The position numbers were made by a program, and so were the translations under genes. A stretch of DNA of 20,497 nt, taken from positions 1 through 20,497 of the IMG/VR virus record IMGVR_UViG_3300037178_000042; one strand, given 5' to 3'. Positions 1-7,266 of this stretch are shown here, one piece after another (the first letter of the stretch is position 1; every line of letters begins with the position of its first letter). Source of the stretch: a virus. The notes under the pieces were generated by a model. The model was given only the letters and a program-made list of their open reading frames with translations, was not told where the DNA came from and did no database searches.

Positions 1-2
1 TC

Positions 3-314
3 CTAGATACGAACGGGGAAGTGGACGTGAACGGCACGACGGATAGTGGCAACAACCTTCACGTTTCCGGCACCGGCGACTTCACGAGCAACCTCGCCGT
101 TGGCACGACGACAACAAGCACGGCGACGCTGAACGTGGTCTCGGCAACGACAAGCGTGGCGACCTTCGTCGCTACGGGTACTACGACCTCAACGGTTATC
201 ACCGGCTCGGCTTCGTCCACCGCTTGCCATGTGATGTACGCCTCCGGCGCGGCAAGTTCCTTCGATGTCGTCGCGGGCATCTCATACTACTTTAATACCA
301 ATAATTGTTCATGA
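3..314 (+). CDS. Ser/Thr-rich fibre-like or surface protein, 5' truncated
   Basis: The frame is open from the left edge of the window to a TGA at 312-314, so this is the C-terminal 103 residues of a longer protein; a GTG at 21 is an internal valine codon, not a convincing start. The sequence is low complexity and rich in Thr, Ser, Ala and Val (GTTTTSTATLN, ATTSVATFVATGTTTST), a style common in Parcubacteria secreted proteins and in beta-rich fibre repeats. The last 35 residues form a module bounded by two cysteines (TACHVMY ... NTNNCS). A similar module ends the next gene, so the two are probably paralogues or share a C-terminal cap. Its stop overlaps the next start as ATGA, so the genes are translationally coupled. 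The role is unknown; fibre, decoration or host-surface protein are all possible. Confidence 0.75.
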   Translation, partial: LDTNGEVDVNGTTDSGNNLHVSGTGDFTSNLAVGTTTTSTATLNVVSATTSVATFVATGTTTSTVITGSASSTACHVMYASGAASSFDVVAGISYYFNTNNCS

Positions 315-1435
315 AAATAAAACATCTCGTCATCTCCGCAGTCGCTTTTGTAACATTCGCTTTCGCGGGCATCGCATCGGCTTCACTTGTTTCACAGACC
401 GTTCCGACGCCAGGAGCGAATGGAACAGTCCCTATCGCAAGTTCCACGGCAACGGGTGGCATCCAGTGGGTTGCGACATCAACGCTCGGCATTTCGGGAG
501 GAGGGGGGAGCGGAACGGTCACGACCTCATCGGCGGTCACTACGAGCACTTTTCCATTCTGGAGTACGGCGAGCGCATTGTCGGGGACTTCCACTCTCTC
601 GGTATCGGGTACGACGCTGACACAGGCGAACAATCTGAATGTCGGAGGAACTCTGAACGTCACTTCCAGCGTGACACTCCAAGCCACCACGACCGAAAAC
701 GGGAACATGGTGATAAACAATTACGATTCCCTCCTTGTAAATCCCGACGTGAGCTTGGGCGAGGGAGTGGGTACTGATACCGCTGTTTTCGGAGCACGTG
801 CGAATCTCGGCATCGCGGTTCCCTTCGCCACGGCATATCAAGCATCAACCCCTGCAGCGTTCGACGTATTTCCGAAAGGACCTACGATTGCAAATGGGTT
901 TGGATCAACGATCTATGGAGCGGCGTGGGAAGACATCTGTTCTTCAGACCTCGACAATTTTGCGACGACGACATATGAGTGCCTACACTTCGGGAAGTCC
1001 GTCAATTCGGGAGCAGGTACGGGGTACGCGAACATCAGCACGGAGGCGGGGGGAAATGGAACTGTGCAGAATCTCGAATTGCAGGCGAACGGTGGAAATG
1101 TGGGGGTCGCTACCTCAACACCTACGCAAACGCTTACGGTAGCGGGAACACTCGGAGTGACCGCGACATCGTCTCTTGCAACCACGACGATAAGTTCATC
1201 TCTCGCGGTAGGGACGACGACGGCCGCGCCTTCGGGTGTCCAACTGTACGCGTGGAATCCCGTGAATCAGACAAGCACTGTATTTGTAGGAGCGACTTCT
1301 ACCGCAACATCTTCCTATCGGACGGGGTGTTTGGAAATGACCCCCAGCCAAGCGTCAGGTACGACTGTCGTGTACGCCGATTTCCAAGTATCAAGCACGA
1401 TAGCGTGGCAACTTTCAACTTCGACATGTCTATAA
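311..1435 (+). CDS. Secreted Ser/Thr-rich protein with fibre-like repeats
   Basis: This 374-residue protein starts at ATG 311, which overlaps the preceding TGA. The start is supported by a clear Sec signal peptide directly after it: basic MKIKH, a hydrophobic core to about residue 20, and an ASA|S cleavage site near residue 24. The mature part has a Gly/Ser linker (SGGGGSGTV), many TTS/ATS strings and a stretch GVATSTPTQTLTVAGTLGV, which resembles the VGIGT.SP...L.V.G repeats of phage tail fibres and Parcubacteria surface proteins. A central region (about residues 145-245) is less repetitive and contains three cysteines. The C-terminus repeats the Cys-bounded module seen in the previous gene (TGCLEM ... 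STSTCL). A signal peptide is unusual for a virion protein, so this may be exported to the host surface. No Shine-Dalgarno site is visible. Confidence 0.8.
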   Translation: MKIKHLVISAVAFVTFAFAGIASASLVSQTVPTPGANGTVPIASSTATGGIQWVATSTLGISGGGGSGTVTTSSAVTTSTFPFWSTASALSGTSTLSVSGTTLTQANNLNVGGTLNVTSSVTLQATTTENGNMVINNYDSLLVNPDVSLGEGVGTDTAVFGARANLGIAVPFATAYQASTPAAFDVFPKGPTIANGFGSTIYGAAWEDICSSDLDNFATTTYECLHFGKSVNSGAGTGYANISTEAGGNGTVQNLELQANGGNVGVATSTPTQTLTVAGTLGVTATSSLATTTISSSLAVGTTTAAPSGVQLYAWNPVNQTSTVFVGATSTATSSYRTGCLEMTPSQASGTTVVYADFQVSSTIAWQLSTSTCL

Positions 1436-2184
1436 AGAAATATCTCTTATTTTTATTGCTCGGTTTTCTCTTTGTCGCTCCGGTCGCTCATGCGGCCATC
1501 GCCTTTGATAACGAAAAGACCTCCGTGTATGCGGCAAGCGGAGTTTCAACCACGACTTACACGATGGGGTCGGGTGCCAATGGGGTTCTGCTCGTATGGA
1601 ACGAAGACGGGGGAGGTGGCGACCCGCAGACCGTGACGGCGAGCGGCACCGCGCTCACAAAGATAATCGCCGGGTCTGGTGGTGCGGCGTTTGGCATTTC
1701 CCTCTGGTGTCTTGCCTCTCCTCCTACGGGGAGCATCATTGTGAAAGTGAGTTCCACCGCGCAGATTTACTATTCGGAAATCTCCTACACGGGTGTTCAA
1801 AGCTGCACGCTCGATGGTTCCGCGAGTTCGACGGGAAGCGCGACGGCTGGAACGAACAGCATCACGCCAAGCCACACGAACACATGGATGACCTCCTACG
1901 CGGAAAACGAAAGCACCGCGAGTTGGACGGCAACGAGCACTCCTACTGGTTCTGTCCTGCGCGGCAATTCGGGGGAGTTCGGAGATATGTCTATGGTGGA
2001 TTCAAGCGGTACGATTGCGAACGGATCTGCGTACAAGCAGGGATTCACTTTCTCGGCCTCCACGGCTTACGGCATCGTATCCGCGACGCTTATCCCATAT
2101 GCCGCCGCTCCCGCTGGACCACCGAATCTCGATTATCAATTCGCGGCAAATCTGAAACTAACTGGCAACGCTATTTTTCGATGA
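1426..2184 (+). CDS. Secreted beta-rich protein of unknown function
   Basis: This 252-residue protein starts at ATG 1426, ten bases before the end of the upstream gene. The start is chosen because it opens a textbook signal peptide (MSIKKYLLFLLLGFLF, cleavage after AHA near residue 23). The mature region begins AIAFDNEKTS and runs through alternating hydrophobic, Gly and Thr/Ser segments (GANGVLLVWNEDGGGG, GTALTKIIAGSG). This resembles a beta-sandwich of the 'FDN...GSGANRVLLV' type seen in Patescibacteria and some phage proteins; the resemblance is by eye only. Two cysteines (residues about 98 and 126) could form a disulphide. It is the third consecutive gene of this secreted group. No ribosome binding site is visible, and translation is probably coupled to the upstream gene. 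Confidence 0.75.
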   Translation: MSIKKYLLFLLLGFLFVAPVAHAAIAFDNEKTSVYAASGVSTTTYTMGSGANGVLLVWNEDGGGGDPQTVTASGTALTKIIAGSGGAAFGISLWCLASPPTGSIIVKVSSTAQIYYSEISYTGVQSCTLDGSASSTGSATAGTNSITPSHTNTWMTSYAENESTASWTATSTPTGSVLRGNSGEFGDMSMVDSSGTIANGSAYKQGFTFSASTAYGIVSATLIPYAAAPAGPPNLDYQFAANLKLTGNAIFR

Positions 2185-2291
2185 AATCCTTCCTCATCCT
2201 CTTCGGAATCTCGCCCTGCCATTTCGCACCCATTGTGAGTTGGGACCCTCGCCATCACTACTGCTCGGAGTGCGATAAACGAATCCGCTAA
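2181..2291 (+). CDS. Small His/Cys-rich peptide, 36 aa
   Basis: This short open frame starts at an ATG that overlaps the previous TGA (ATGA at 2181-2184) and ends at TAA 2289-2291, four bases before the next gene. The peptide has a hydrophobic start (MKSFLILFGIS) followed by a cluster of possible metal ligands: CHF, then HHYCSEC. Tight coupling on both sides supports it being translated. The CxxC pair and the nearby histidines suggest a small zinc site or a membrane-associated peptide. I do not recognise a family. Confidence 0.5.
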   Translation: MKSFLILFGISPCHFAPIVSWDPRHHYCSECDKRIR

Positions 2292-2294
2292 CGA

Positions 2295-2483
2295 ATGTAC
2301 GGCTTCTCCGGCTACGGCACCAACGCATATGGATCAGAACGGCAGAGCCTCCTCGGCCCGATCGTTCGGCTTGGGATGCGCATCGTGCAGAACGGCTATA
2401 ACGCCGTACTCACGCTCATGCTCCGGTTCCGCAATCTCACCCTCTCGAATCCCGCGACAAACGACAACACCCTCGAACTATGA
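2295..2483 (+). CDS. Small conserved-looking phage protein, 62 aa
   Basis: The product begins with a Tyr/Gly-rich segment (MYGFSGYGTNAYG) and continues as a probably amphipathic helical region (IVRLGMRIVQNGYNAVLTLMLRF). It sits between a 36-residue peptide and the BppU-like gene and overlaps the latter by ATGA (2480-2483), so the three form a tightly packed run. Tyr/Gly-rich openings of this kind occur in small structural proteins, but no family can be named. No Shine-Dalgarno site precedes the ATG. Confidence 0.55.
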   Translation: MYGFSGYGTNAYGSERQSLLGPIVRLGMRIVQNGYNAVLTLMLRFRNLTLSNPATNDNTLEL

Positions 2484-2821
2484 TCCTCCAGCCCCAGATC
2501 GTCGGGCAGAACGACTACGGATACGAGCTTCCCTTCACACTTGAGGACGGGAACGGCAATGCGGTGGATATTACGGATGCGTCCCTCACGATAACCGTGC
2601 AGGACAGCCAAGACCCGACTGGCGCCGCGCTCTTTACGGGGAACATGACTGTGGACAGTGGCCCGGCCGGCACCTGCCATTACACCGTCGCATCAGGCAA
2701 TTTCCCCAATCCCGGAACGTTCCTCGCGCAGGTGACGGCCACGTGGTCATCGACCGAGGTGCTCACGTGGTCCGGCATCACGATCATCGTCGAGCCGAAG
2801 CTGCCTAAATCGAACAACTGA
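2480..2821 (+). CDS. BppU N-terminal-like beta domain protein
   Basis: This is a single beta domain of 113 residues. Its pattern fits the N-terminal domain of lactococcal-phage baseplate protein BppU and its many small stand-alone relatives: a start strand, 'FTLEDGNGNAVDITDASLTITVQD', a middle GPAGTCHYTV, then 'NPGTFLAQVTATWS..EVLTWSGITIIVEP'. In known phages such domains sit in baseplate, head-fibre or accessory structural proteins. Here it lies just before the head genes rather than in the tail module, so a head-decoration or adaptor role is as likely as a baseplate role. The start overlaps the previous stop (ATGA). The leader is A/C-rich (acgacaacaccctcgaact) with no Shine-Dalgarno site. 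Confidence 0.7.
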   Translation: MILQPQIVGQNDYGYELPFTLEDGNGNAVDITDASLTITVQDSQDPTGAALFTGNMTVDSGPAGTCHYTVASGNFPNPGTFLAQVTATWSSTEVLTWSGITIIVEPKLPKSNN

Positions 2822-2822
2822 T

Positions 2823-2993
2823 ATGCCCGTCACCGGCACGCGATCGACGAACTACGAAAAGATGGAGTGCAGCAAGTGTCCGGCCATCATCCTGCGCCGG
2901 AGGGGAGTCAACAATCCTGTCTGCCAATCCTGTCGCGCGCGCCGCGAGCGTGAGCGGCATCGGAAAGTTGTACACATATCCAAAAGGGCTTGA
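2823..2993 (+). CDS. Small zinc-ribbon-like protein, 56 aa
   Basis: The product carries two CxxC pairs (CSKC at residues 16-19 and CQSC at 34-37), spaced as in a zinc ribbon, followed by a strongly basic tail (RARRERERHRK). That combination usually binds a zinc ion and nucleic acid, or serves as a small adaptor. The gene begins one base after the BppU-like stop, and no other frame in this 171-base stretch looks coding. It is similar in design to the small HNH-type and ribbon proteins frequent in phages, but it lacks the histidines of an HNH nuclease. The specific role is unknown. Confidence 0.6.
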   Translation: MPVTGTRSTNYEKMECSKCPAIILRRRGVNNPVCQSCRARRERERHRKVVHISKRA

Positions 2994-3011
2994 CGTTCCT
3001 ACGATTAGGGT

Positions 3012-3566
3012 ATGAACAACAAATCCTTAATTGCGGGGCTCGCGGTCCTTGCGATCGTGGGCGGGCTTGTCGGGGGGTATGCAGCAGATAAATTAACTCC
3101 GGTGCTTGGCGGTGACTTCGCAGGAGGGATCGCTCCGTCGAACCTCGTCACCGCGACCACATCCGGAGGGCTGACCGGCAACGGGTATGTCTATCCGGTC
3201 GGAGCGTTCTCATCCGACGCGGCGAGCGGCCTCTCGGTAGGCGGTTCGGACCAGTACCATGGCCTCACGGCGTATGTGACCGCGAGCGGAACACCGGCCG
3301 TAGTGGCCACGCTCGGACCCCTCGGCGCGACGACCTCGACGGCAACGACGACTGTCACTGTCCCGGAATCGGCCGGCCTCGCAGTCGGCGCGATCTGCAG
3401 CGGCAGCTCCGCGACGACCACGGTCTACGTTTCGGGCTGCATACTCGCTTCGACGAACGGCGCGACGGGTACGGCGACGGTGTACTACAGCAATGGCACG
3501 GGCGCATCGCTCGCAGTACCGACCAGCACGGTGTTCCGCCTTTCGTTCGACGAGCTTCCTTACTAA
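3012..3566 (+). CDS. Membrane-anchored Ser/Thr-rich protein before the head genes
   Basis: This 184-residue protein opens with a hydrophobic segment (residues about 5-24, LIAGLAVLAIVGGLVGGY) preceded by a Lys. It has no clear cleavage site, so it may be an N-terminal anchor rather than a cleaved signal. The rest is Gly/Ser/Thr/Ala-rich with ATTSGG, GATTSTATTTVTV and a pair of cysteines (ICSGSS ... VSGCI). It shares the composition of the three genes at the left end, which suggests it belongs with them as an exported or surface protein. It stands directly before the protease gene, where a portal or minor head protein is normally found. The function is unknown. Confidence 0.7.
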   Translation: MNNKSLIAGLAVLAIVGGLVGGYAADKLTPVLGGDFAGGIAPSNLVTATTSGGLTGNGYVYPVGAFSSDAASGLSVGGSDQYHGLTAYVTASGTPAVVATLGPLGATTSTATTTVTVPESAGLAVGAICSGSSATTTVYVSGCILASTNGATGTATVYYSNGTGASLAVPTSTVFRLSFDELPY

Positions 3567-3584
3567 ACACTAATCACCTATACG

Positions 3585-5384
3585 GTGAATGAATCCCTAA
3601 AGAAATTCTCGCAGGACCTCGCACTTCAACTGAAGGCATCCTTTGCGGCCGAGTCCGTCGGGGATTTTGTGAAGCAGACCAAGGCCTCCGGCGACGACCG
3701 CACCTTCGAGGTTGTGATGAGCACGTCCGACGAAGACCGTCAGGGCGATGAGCTCGACCAGTCCAAATGGGACCTCAAATACTTCACGCTGAACCCGGTC
3801 GTCCTCTGGGCGCACAACTACGGGGGTTTCCCGATCGGGATTGTCACTGACATCGAGATACAAGGCAACAAGGCGGTCGCCACGGGCAAGTTCGCGCCGG
3901 CAGGCATCAATCCCGAAGCCGACCTCGCATGTTCGCTGTATCAGCAGAAGATCCTCCGCGCCGTCTCTCCCGGATACATCCAGAACGACGACGGCACCCG
4001 CGAACTCCTTGAGATGAGCTTCTGCCCCGTCCCTGCGGGAAAGTTCGCCCTATCGTTACGGCAGGTGAGCGCGCTCGGTATGTCCACACGTGATCTCGTG
4101 ACGAAGGGCTTTTTCTATGAGACGAAGGGAGCGGTTCCCTACAAGGACCACGGCACAGCCGACCCGGACACCGCATGGGACGGCCCGGCAGAGGTGAAAG
4201 AGTGCGGCGACGACATGGACAAGCTCAAGTCCATCTGTGCGTGGTTCGATTCCGAAGACCCCGACGTGAAGTCCTCGTACAAGCTCCCCCATCACCGCAC
4301 CTCCGATTTGAAAGCTGTTTGGAACGGAGTGAAAGCAGCGGCGGCTGCCTTACAAGGCGGCAGAGGGGGAGTTGACATTCCCTCCGGCGACGTTGCCGCC
4401 GTGAAAGCTCACATCGCCTCGCATTACAAGGAATTCGGCAAAACGCCGCCTTGGGAAGAGAAGTCCGAAAAGTCGCCTCAGATCGGCGACCGCTGCGAGC
4501 TCGACGACGGGACGCCCGGAATACTCGCAGACGATCCCAACAACCCCGGCAGCCTCGTATGTGTCCCCGCGAAATCCACCAAATCCGAACCAATGAACCA
4601 AGAACTCACAAACAAATTCAAAGCAGAGCACGAACGGCACGGAAAGGCCTTTGCGAAGGCTATCGACGAGTTCAAATCGATCGACGAGTTCACGAAGGCT
4701 ATCGACGGAGAGCAGGACGAGCACCTCCAAAACACGATGAAGGCCATCGACGATGGCTATGCGCTCGAAGACCAGCAGCCGAAGAAATCCATCGACGAAT
4801 TCAAGTCGGAGGTCAAAGCGGAGCATCTGAAGCACGTCAAAGCCGTCGATAAGGCCATCGATGAGTTCAAGTCCGCCCATGAGTCCGCTACTGGAGACGA
4901 CGACAAGCAGAAGGCTATCGACGAGTTCACGAAAGCGGTGGGCGACGAGCTCGACCGCCATGAGAAAGCCCACAAGGCCATGTGCGACGCGGAGTTCGGT
5001 CAAGGCGAGGACAACGAAGAGAAATCCGTGCAGGAGCTCATCACGAAGATCGGCCGGCAGATCTCCGCGAAGAATAAGGAGAAATTGAAAGCCATCTTGG
5101 AAAAGATGGAATCCCACCACAACGATGTCACCGCGGCCCTCAAGGAGCTTATCGGCTCCGATGACGGCGGCGGAAGGGAGGAACCTTCCCCGAAGCCCGA
5201 GGCCGAAAAGCCCGACGGCGACGAGAAGGCCCTGAAACCAAGGTCGAGCACCTCAGGAGCAGACGCGGATTTGGAGACTTACCTCTTCACCCAGCGGCTC
5301 GTGAGGCAGGTCAAAACTGCTTCCGAAGGTGCTCTCCGCCAGCTTAACGACAAGATCAGGGCGGCGCGCGCTTCGGGCAGATAG
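3585..5384 (+). CDS. HK97-type prohead protease fused to a scaffold-like C-terminal region
   Basis: The protein has 599 residues; HK97-family prohead proteases are usually about 200-250. Residues 35-160 are the protease: FEVVMSTSDEDRQGD, then VVLWAHNYGGFPIG with the likely catalytic His77, and ILRAVSPGY with the likely catalytic Ser128. Residues about 183-293 form a second domain (VPYKDHG, SYKLPHH, LQGGRGGVDIP, HYKEFGKTPPW) that I have seen attached to phage proteases but cannot name. From about residue 337 the protein becomes a Lys/Glu/Asp/Ala-rich helical region with repeated IDEF motifs, ending in a basic tail, as expected for a scaffold. It should cleave the scaffold and the capsid N-terminus during prohead maturation. 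The start is GTG; no ATG lies in frame nearby, and the leader is A/C-rich without a Shine-Dalgarno site. Confidence 0.88.
   Translation: MNESLKKFSQDLALQLKASFAAESVGDFVKQTKASGDDRTFEVVMSTSDEDRQGDELDQSKWDLKYFTLNPVVLWAHNYGGFPIGIVTDIEIQGNKAVATGKFAPAGINPEADLACSLYQQKILRAVSPGYIQNDDGTRELLEMSFCPVPAGKFALSLRQVSALGMSTRDLVTKGFFYETKGAVPYKDHGTADPDTAWDGPAEVKECGDDMDKLKSICAWFDSEDPDVKSSYKLPHHRTSDLKAVWNGVKAAAAALQGGRGGVDIPSGDVAAVKAHIASHYKEFGKTPPWEEKSEKSPQIGDRCELDDGTPGILADDPNNPGSLVCVPAKSTKSEPMNQELTNKFKAEHERHGKAFAKAIDEFKSIDEFTKAIDGEQDEHLQNTMKAIDDGYALEDQQPKKSIDEFKSEVKAEHLKHVKAVDKAIDEFKSAHESATGDDDKQKAIDEFTKAVGDELDRHEKAHKAMCDAEFGQGEDNEEKSVQELITKIGRQISAKNKEKLKAILEKMESHHNDVTAALKELIGSDDGGGREEPSPKPEAEKPDGDEKALKPRSSTSGADADLETYLFTQRLVRQVKTASEGALRQLNDKIRAARASGR
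4593..5384 (+). CDS. Possible separate scaffold protein from an internal start
   Basis: An in-frame ATG at 4593 (codon 337 of the protease gene) marks exactly where the sequence changes from folded domains to a charged coiled-coil region. It is preceded by an A/C-rich stretch (ccaccaaatccgaacca) that closely matches the leaders of the independent late genes in this window. Translation from here would give a 263-residue, Lys/Glu-rich protein with a basic C-terminus, a normal size and composition for a phage scaffold. Lambda makes scaffold Nu3 from inside its protease gene C in this way. That precedent is established; its use here is inference. Confidence 0.4.
   Translation: MNQELTNKFKAEHERHGKAFAKAIDEFKSIDEFTKAIDGEQDEHLQNTMKAIDDGYALEDQQPKKSIDEFKSEVKAEHLKHVKAVDKAIDEFKSAHESATGDDDKQKAIDEFTKAVGDELDRHEKAHKAMCDAEFGQGEDNEEKSVQELITKIGRQISAKNKEKLKAILEKMESHHNDVTAALKELIGSDDGGGREEPSPKPEAEKPDGDEKALKPRSSTSGADADLETYLFTQRLVRQVKTASEGALRQLNDKIRAARASGR
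4650..4960 (+). repeat. Degenerate IDEF repeats within the scaffold-like region
   Basis: The coding sequence repeats a short unit encoding (A/S)IDEF(K/T)(S/K). Copies are near 4663, 4680, 4789, 4855 and 4915, at DNA level variants of atcgacgagttca. Between copies lie Glu/His/Lys-rich helical spacers (EQDEHLQ, KAEHLKHVKAVDKA, ELDRHEKAHKAM). The spacing is irregular, so this is a diverged internal amplification of a helical module rather than a clean tandem array. Confidence 0.65.
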
Positions 5385-5406
5385 ACCTATCCCAAACACC
5401 AAATAA

Positions 5407-6642
5407 GTGGAAAAACAAGAAATCTTGGATGCGGTCTCTAAGACCGTTTCCGATGGATTCAACGACTTCATGGAGAAGTCCCTCGTTCCGACGATGGAAG
5501 AGATCTCCGTGAAGACCGCACGACAGGTCGTCGAGCGGGCCATGGTGGAGCGCGCCGTCAAAGGCCGCGACATCTCCGGCATGACGACCGACCAGAAGGT
5601 TTCGTTCGCCAAGCAGGTGCAGGCAGTCTTCCGCGGCAACCGCGAGGGCGCGCTTGTCATGAAGGCAAACGAAGCGCTCATCGAAGAGCAGGACAATCGT
5701 GGCGGCTACTTGGTTGAACCGGAAGTTGCGGCAGCGATCCTTCGTATCGCCGCTTCGGTCGGAACGATCATGAAGCAGTGCCAGAACTGGCCGATGAAGA
5801 CCGATGAGTTGGGCATCCCCAACTACACCGGTTCATTCCTCACCGGCTCCTATGTCGGCGTGGATCTTCCGGGAACCACGACGGGCCTCACGTTCGGTCA
5901 GGCCGTCCTCATCGCCCGCAAGTGGCAGCTCGCCTTCACCGTTGGCAACGACCTTTTGGCCGATGCCTCAGTGCAGCTCGCGGACTGGCTCATGGCAATG
6001 GCAGGTGAGGCGCTCGCGAACATGATCGACCAGCAGGGCTTTGTCGGCGGCGGCAGCGTCGCAGGCACGGCTTACACCGGTCCCTTCGTCGGCATCTTCA
6101 ACACCGCGAACGTGAACACGTACACGATGAAAGCTGGCAACAGCCAGACAACGTTTGCGTCGTTCAATCCGGTCACGGATGCAGCGAACGTCATCGCTAC
6201 ACTGGAGGAATCCATCTTGGACGGCGCCGCGTGGTACTTCCACCGCACCGTCTGGGCGGCGATCCGCTCCGCGCTCGCTTCGAGCTCCGGCCTTCCGTTC
6301 CTGTTCCTTTCGGGAGCAGGCAACGAGCTCAAGGACGATGTAGGCGGCGGTCCGATCCGGCCGGCTGGTTATATGGCGGGCTATCCCGTCTATACGAACC
6401 GCTGGCTCCCGGCGACCACCGTCGCTTCGCAGACCAGCCAGCCGTTCGCCATCTTCGGCAACCTCAAGGCGTGCGCGTTCGGCGACAAGGGCGACCTTCG
6501 TGTCGCGCAGTTCGAGTCAGGCTCGTTCGGCGGCAAGGAGATCGCGCTCGCAGACCAGCGCGGCATCGTCTACAAGCACCGCCACGCATTCGTGGTTGTG
6601 CTCCCCAAGGCATTCACGGTCATTTCTACGGCAGCGTCGTAA
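5407..6642 (+). CDS. Major capsid protein, HK97 fold
   Basis: This 411-residue protein directly follows the protease and has the HK97 capsid layout. A charged helical N-terminal region (residues 1 to about 95) is likely removed as the delta domain. Then come DNRGGYLVEPEVAAAILRIAASVGTIMKQ (N-arm and start of the fold), IPNYTGSF, the FGQAVLIARKWQLAFTVGNDLLADA segment, GEALANMIDQQGFVGGG, and a C-terminal part with FGNLKACAFGDKGDLRVAQFESGS. It forms the icosahedral shell. The start is GTG at 5407 after an A/C-rich leader (ccaaacaccaaataa). No in-frame ATG occurs before Met21, and the GTG start retains the helical N-terminus. Confidence 0.93.
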   Translation: MEKQEILDAVSKTVSDGFNDFMEKSLVPTMEEISVKTARQVVERAMVERAVKGRDISGMTTDQKVSFAKQVQAVFRGNREGALVMKANEALIEEQDNRGGYLVEPEVAAAILRIAASVGTIMKQCQNWPMKTDELGIPNYTGSFLTGSYVGVDLPGTTTGLTFGQAVLIARKWQLAFTVGNDLLADASVQLADWLMAMAGEALANMIDQQGFVGGGSVAGTAYTGPFVGIFNTANVNTYTMKAGNSQTTFASFNPVTDAANVIATLEESILDGAAWYFHRTVWAAIRSALASSSGLPFLFLSGAGNELKDDVGGGPIRPAGYMAGYPVYTNRWLPATTVASQTSQPFAIFGNLKACAFGDKGDLRVAQFESGSFGGKEIALADQRGIVYKHRHAFVVVLPKAFTVISTAAS

Positions 6643-6785
6643 TCTCGTGAACTCCTCTCCGGTTCGCGCCGTTTCCTCGGCGCGGATCGGCGGGGATTGG
6701 GAATAAACCGCCCGTCGGAGCGCGCCCGCGCTCCGTCCCTTCCGATTAAAGTCGAAGGAAGGCAGGGGCCAATCAATCAAAACCA
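6643..6785 (+). promoter_or_regulatory. Intergenic hairpins after the capsid gene
   Basis: This 143-base gap holds two clear GC-rich inverted repeats. One has arms at 6665-6671 and 6678-6684 (CGCGCCG/CGGCGCG, 6-base loop). The other has nine-base arms at 6716-6724 and 6727-6735 (CGGAGCGCG/CGCGCTCCG). A third, weaker pair joins CCTTCC near 6737 with GGAAGG near 6757. None is followed by a run of T, so a classic intrinsic terminator is unlikely. mRNA-end protection, processing or partial termination that sets the capsid-to-tail transcript ratio fits better. The end of the gap is an A/C-rich leader (caatcaatcaaaacca) for the next gene. Confidence 0.5.
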
Positions 6786-7241
6786 ATGAGATTTAACGTT
6801 TATGACAATACGCTGCTCATCGGCGGTGTATCACTCGTCCCGCAGAGCTTCACCGGCTCTACCGCGGTTGACGGCTCGTCCGTCAACACGTCCGGCTATG
6901 ACAACGCTGCAATCCACGTCTATGGCGCGGAGGCATCGGGTTCCCCGTCTGCCGCAACGCTCGTCATCACGCTCCAAGAGAGCTCGACCGGCACCGGCAA
7001 CTGGGCGAACGCGCTCGATAACACCGGCACCGTCATCGGATTCACCCTCAACTGCGAATCCGCCGCGGCGGAGAACGTCGCCCGCATCGAAGGCCTCAAC
7101 CTTAACCGGAAGCAGTACCTTCGGGCGGTCGTCACGCCGGCCTTCACCGGCGGTTCGTCCCCCGCGATCCTCGGTTTCGCCGAGATCGTCTTGGGCAACG
7201 CCGAGCAGAAACCCGTAGATTCGACCGTTTCGAACACTTAG
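6786..7241 (+). CDS. Putative capsid decoration or head-fibre protein
   Basis: The 151-residue product lies immediately after the capsid gene, where tailed phages often place decoration proteins. It is almost all beta: MRFNVYDNTLLIGGV, then GYDNAAIHVYGAEASG, TLVITLQESSTGTGNWANAL, VARIEGLNLNRKQYLRAVVTPAF and AILGFAEIVLGNAEQKP. The 'LQES.TGTGNW' strand-turn and the 'YLRAVVTP' strand recur in small structural proteins beside HK97-fold capsid genes. One cysteine is present, and there is no signal peptide. It may stabilise the shell; a role as a minor head protein cannot be excluded. Confidence 0.65.
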   Translation: MRFNVYDNTLLIGGVSLVPQSFTGSTAVDGSSVNTSGYDNAAIHVYGAEASGSPSAATLVITLQESSTGTGNWANALDNTGTVIGFTLNCESAAAENVARIEGLNLNRKQYLRAVVTPAFTGGSSPAILGFAEIVLGNAEQKPVDSTVSNT

Positions 7242-7266
7242 TCAATAGGTTTTCGAACCTTCGTCC

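Noticed and set aside
2990-3017. TTGACG with TATGAA as a promoter before the membrane-anchored gene
   Set aside because: The spacer is 15 bases and the -10 box would overlap the start codon, so transcription would begin inside the gene.
4350-5120. Long minus-strand frame opposite the scaffold-like region
   Set aside because: Its Leu/Val/Glu/Asp-rich text is the mirror of the repetitive Lys/Glu coiled-coil coding on the plus strand; it has no ribosome site or plausible neighbours.
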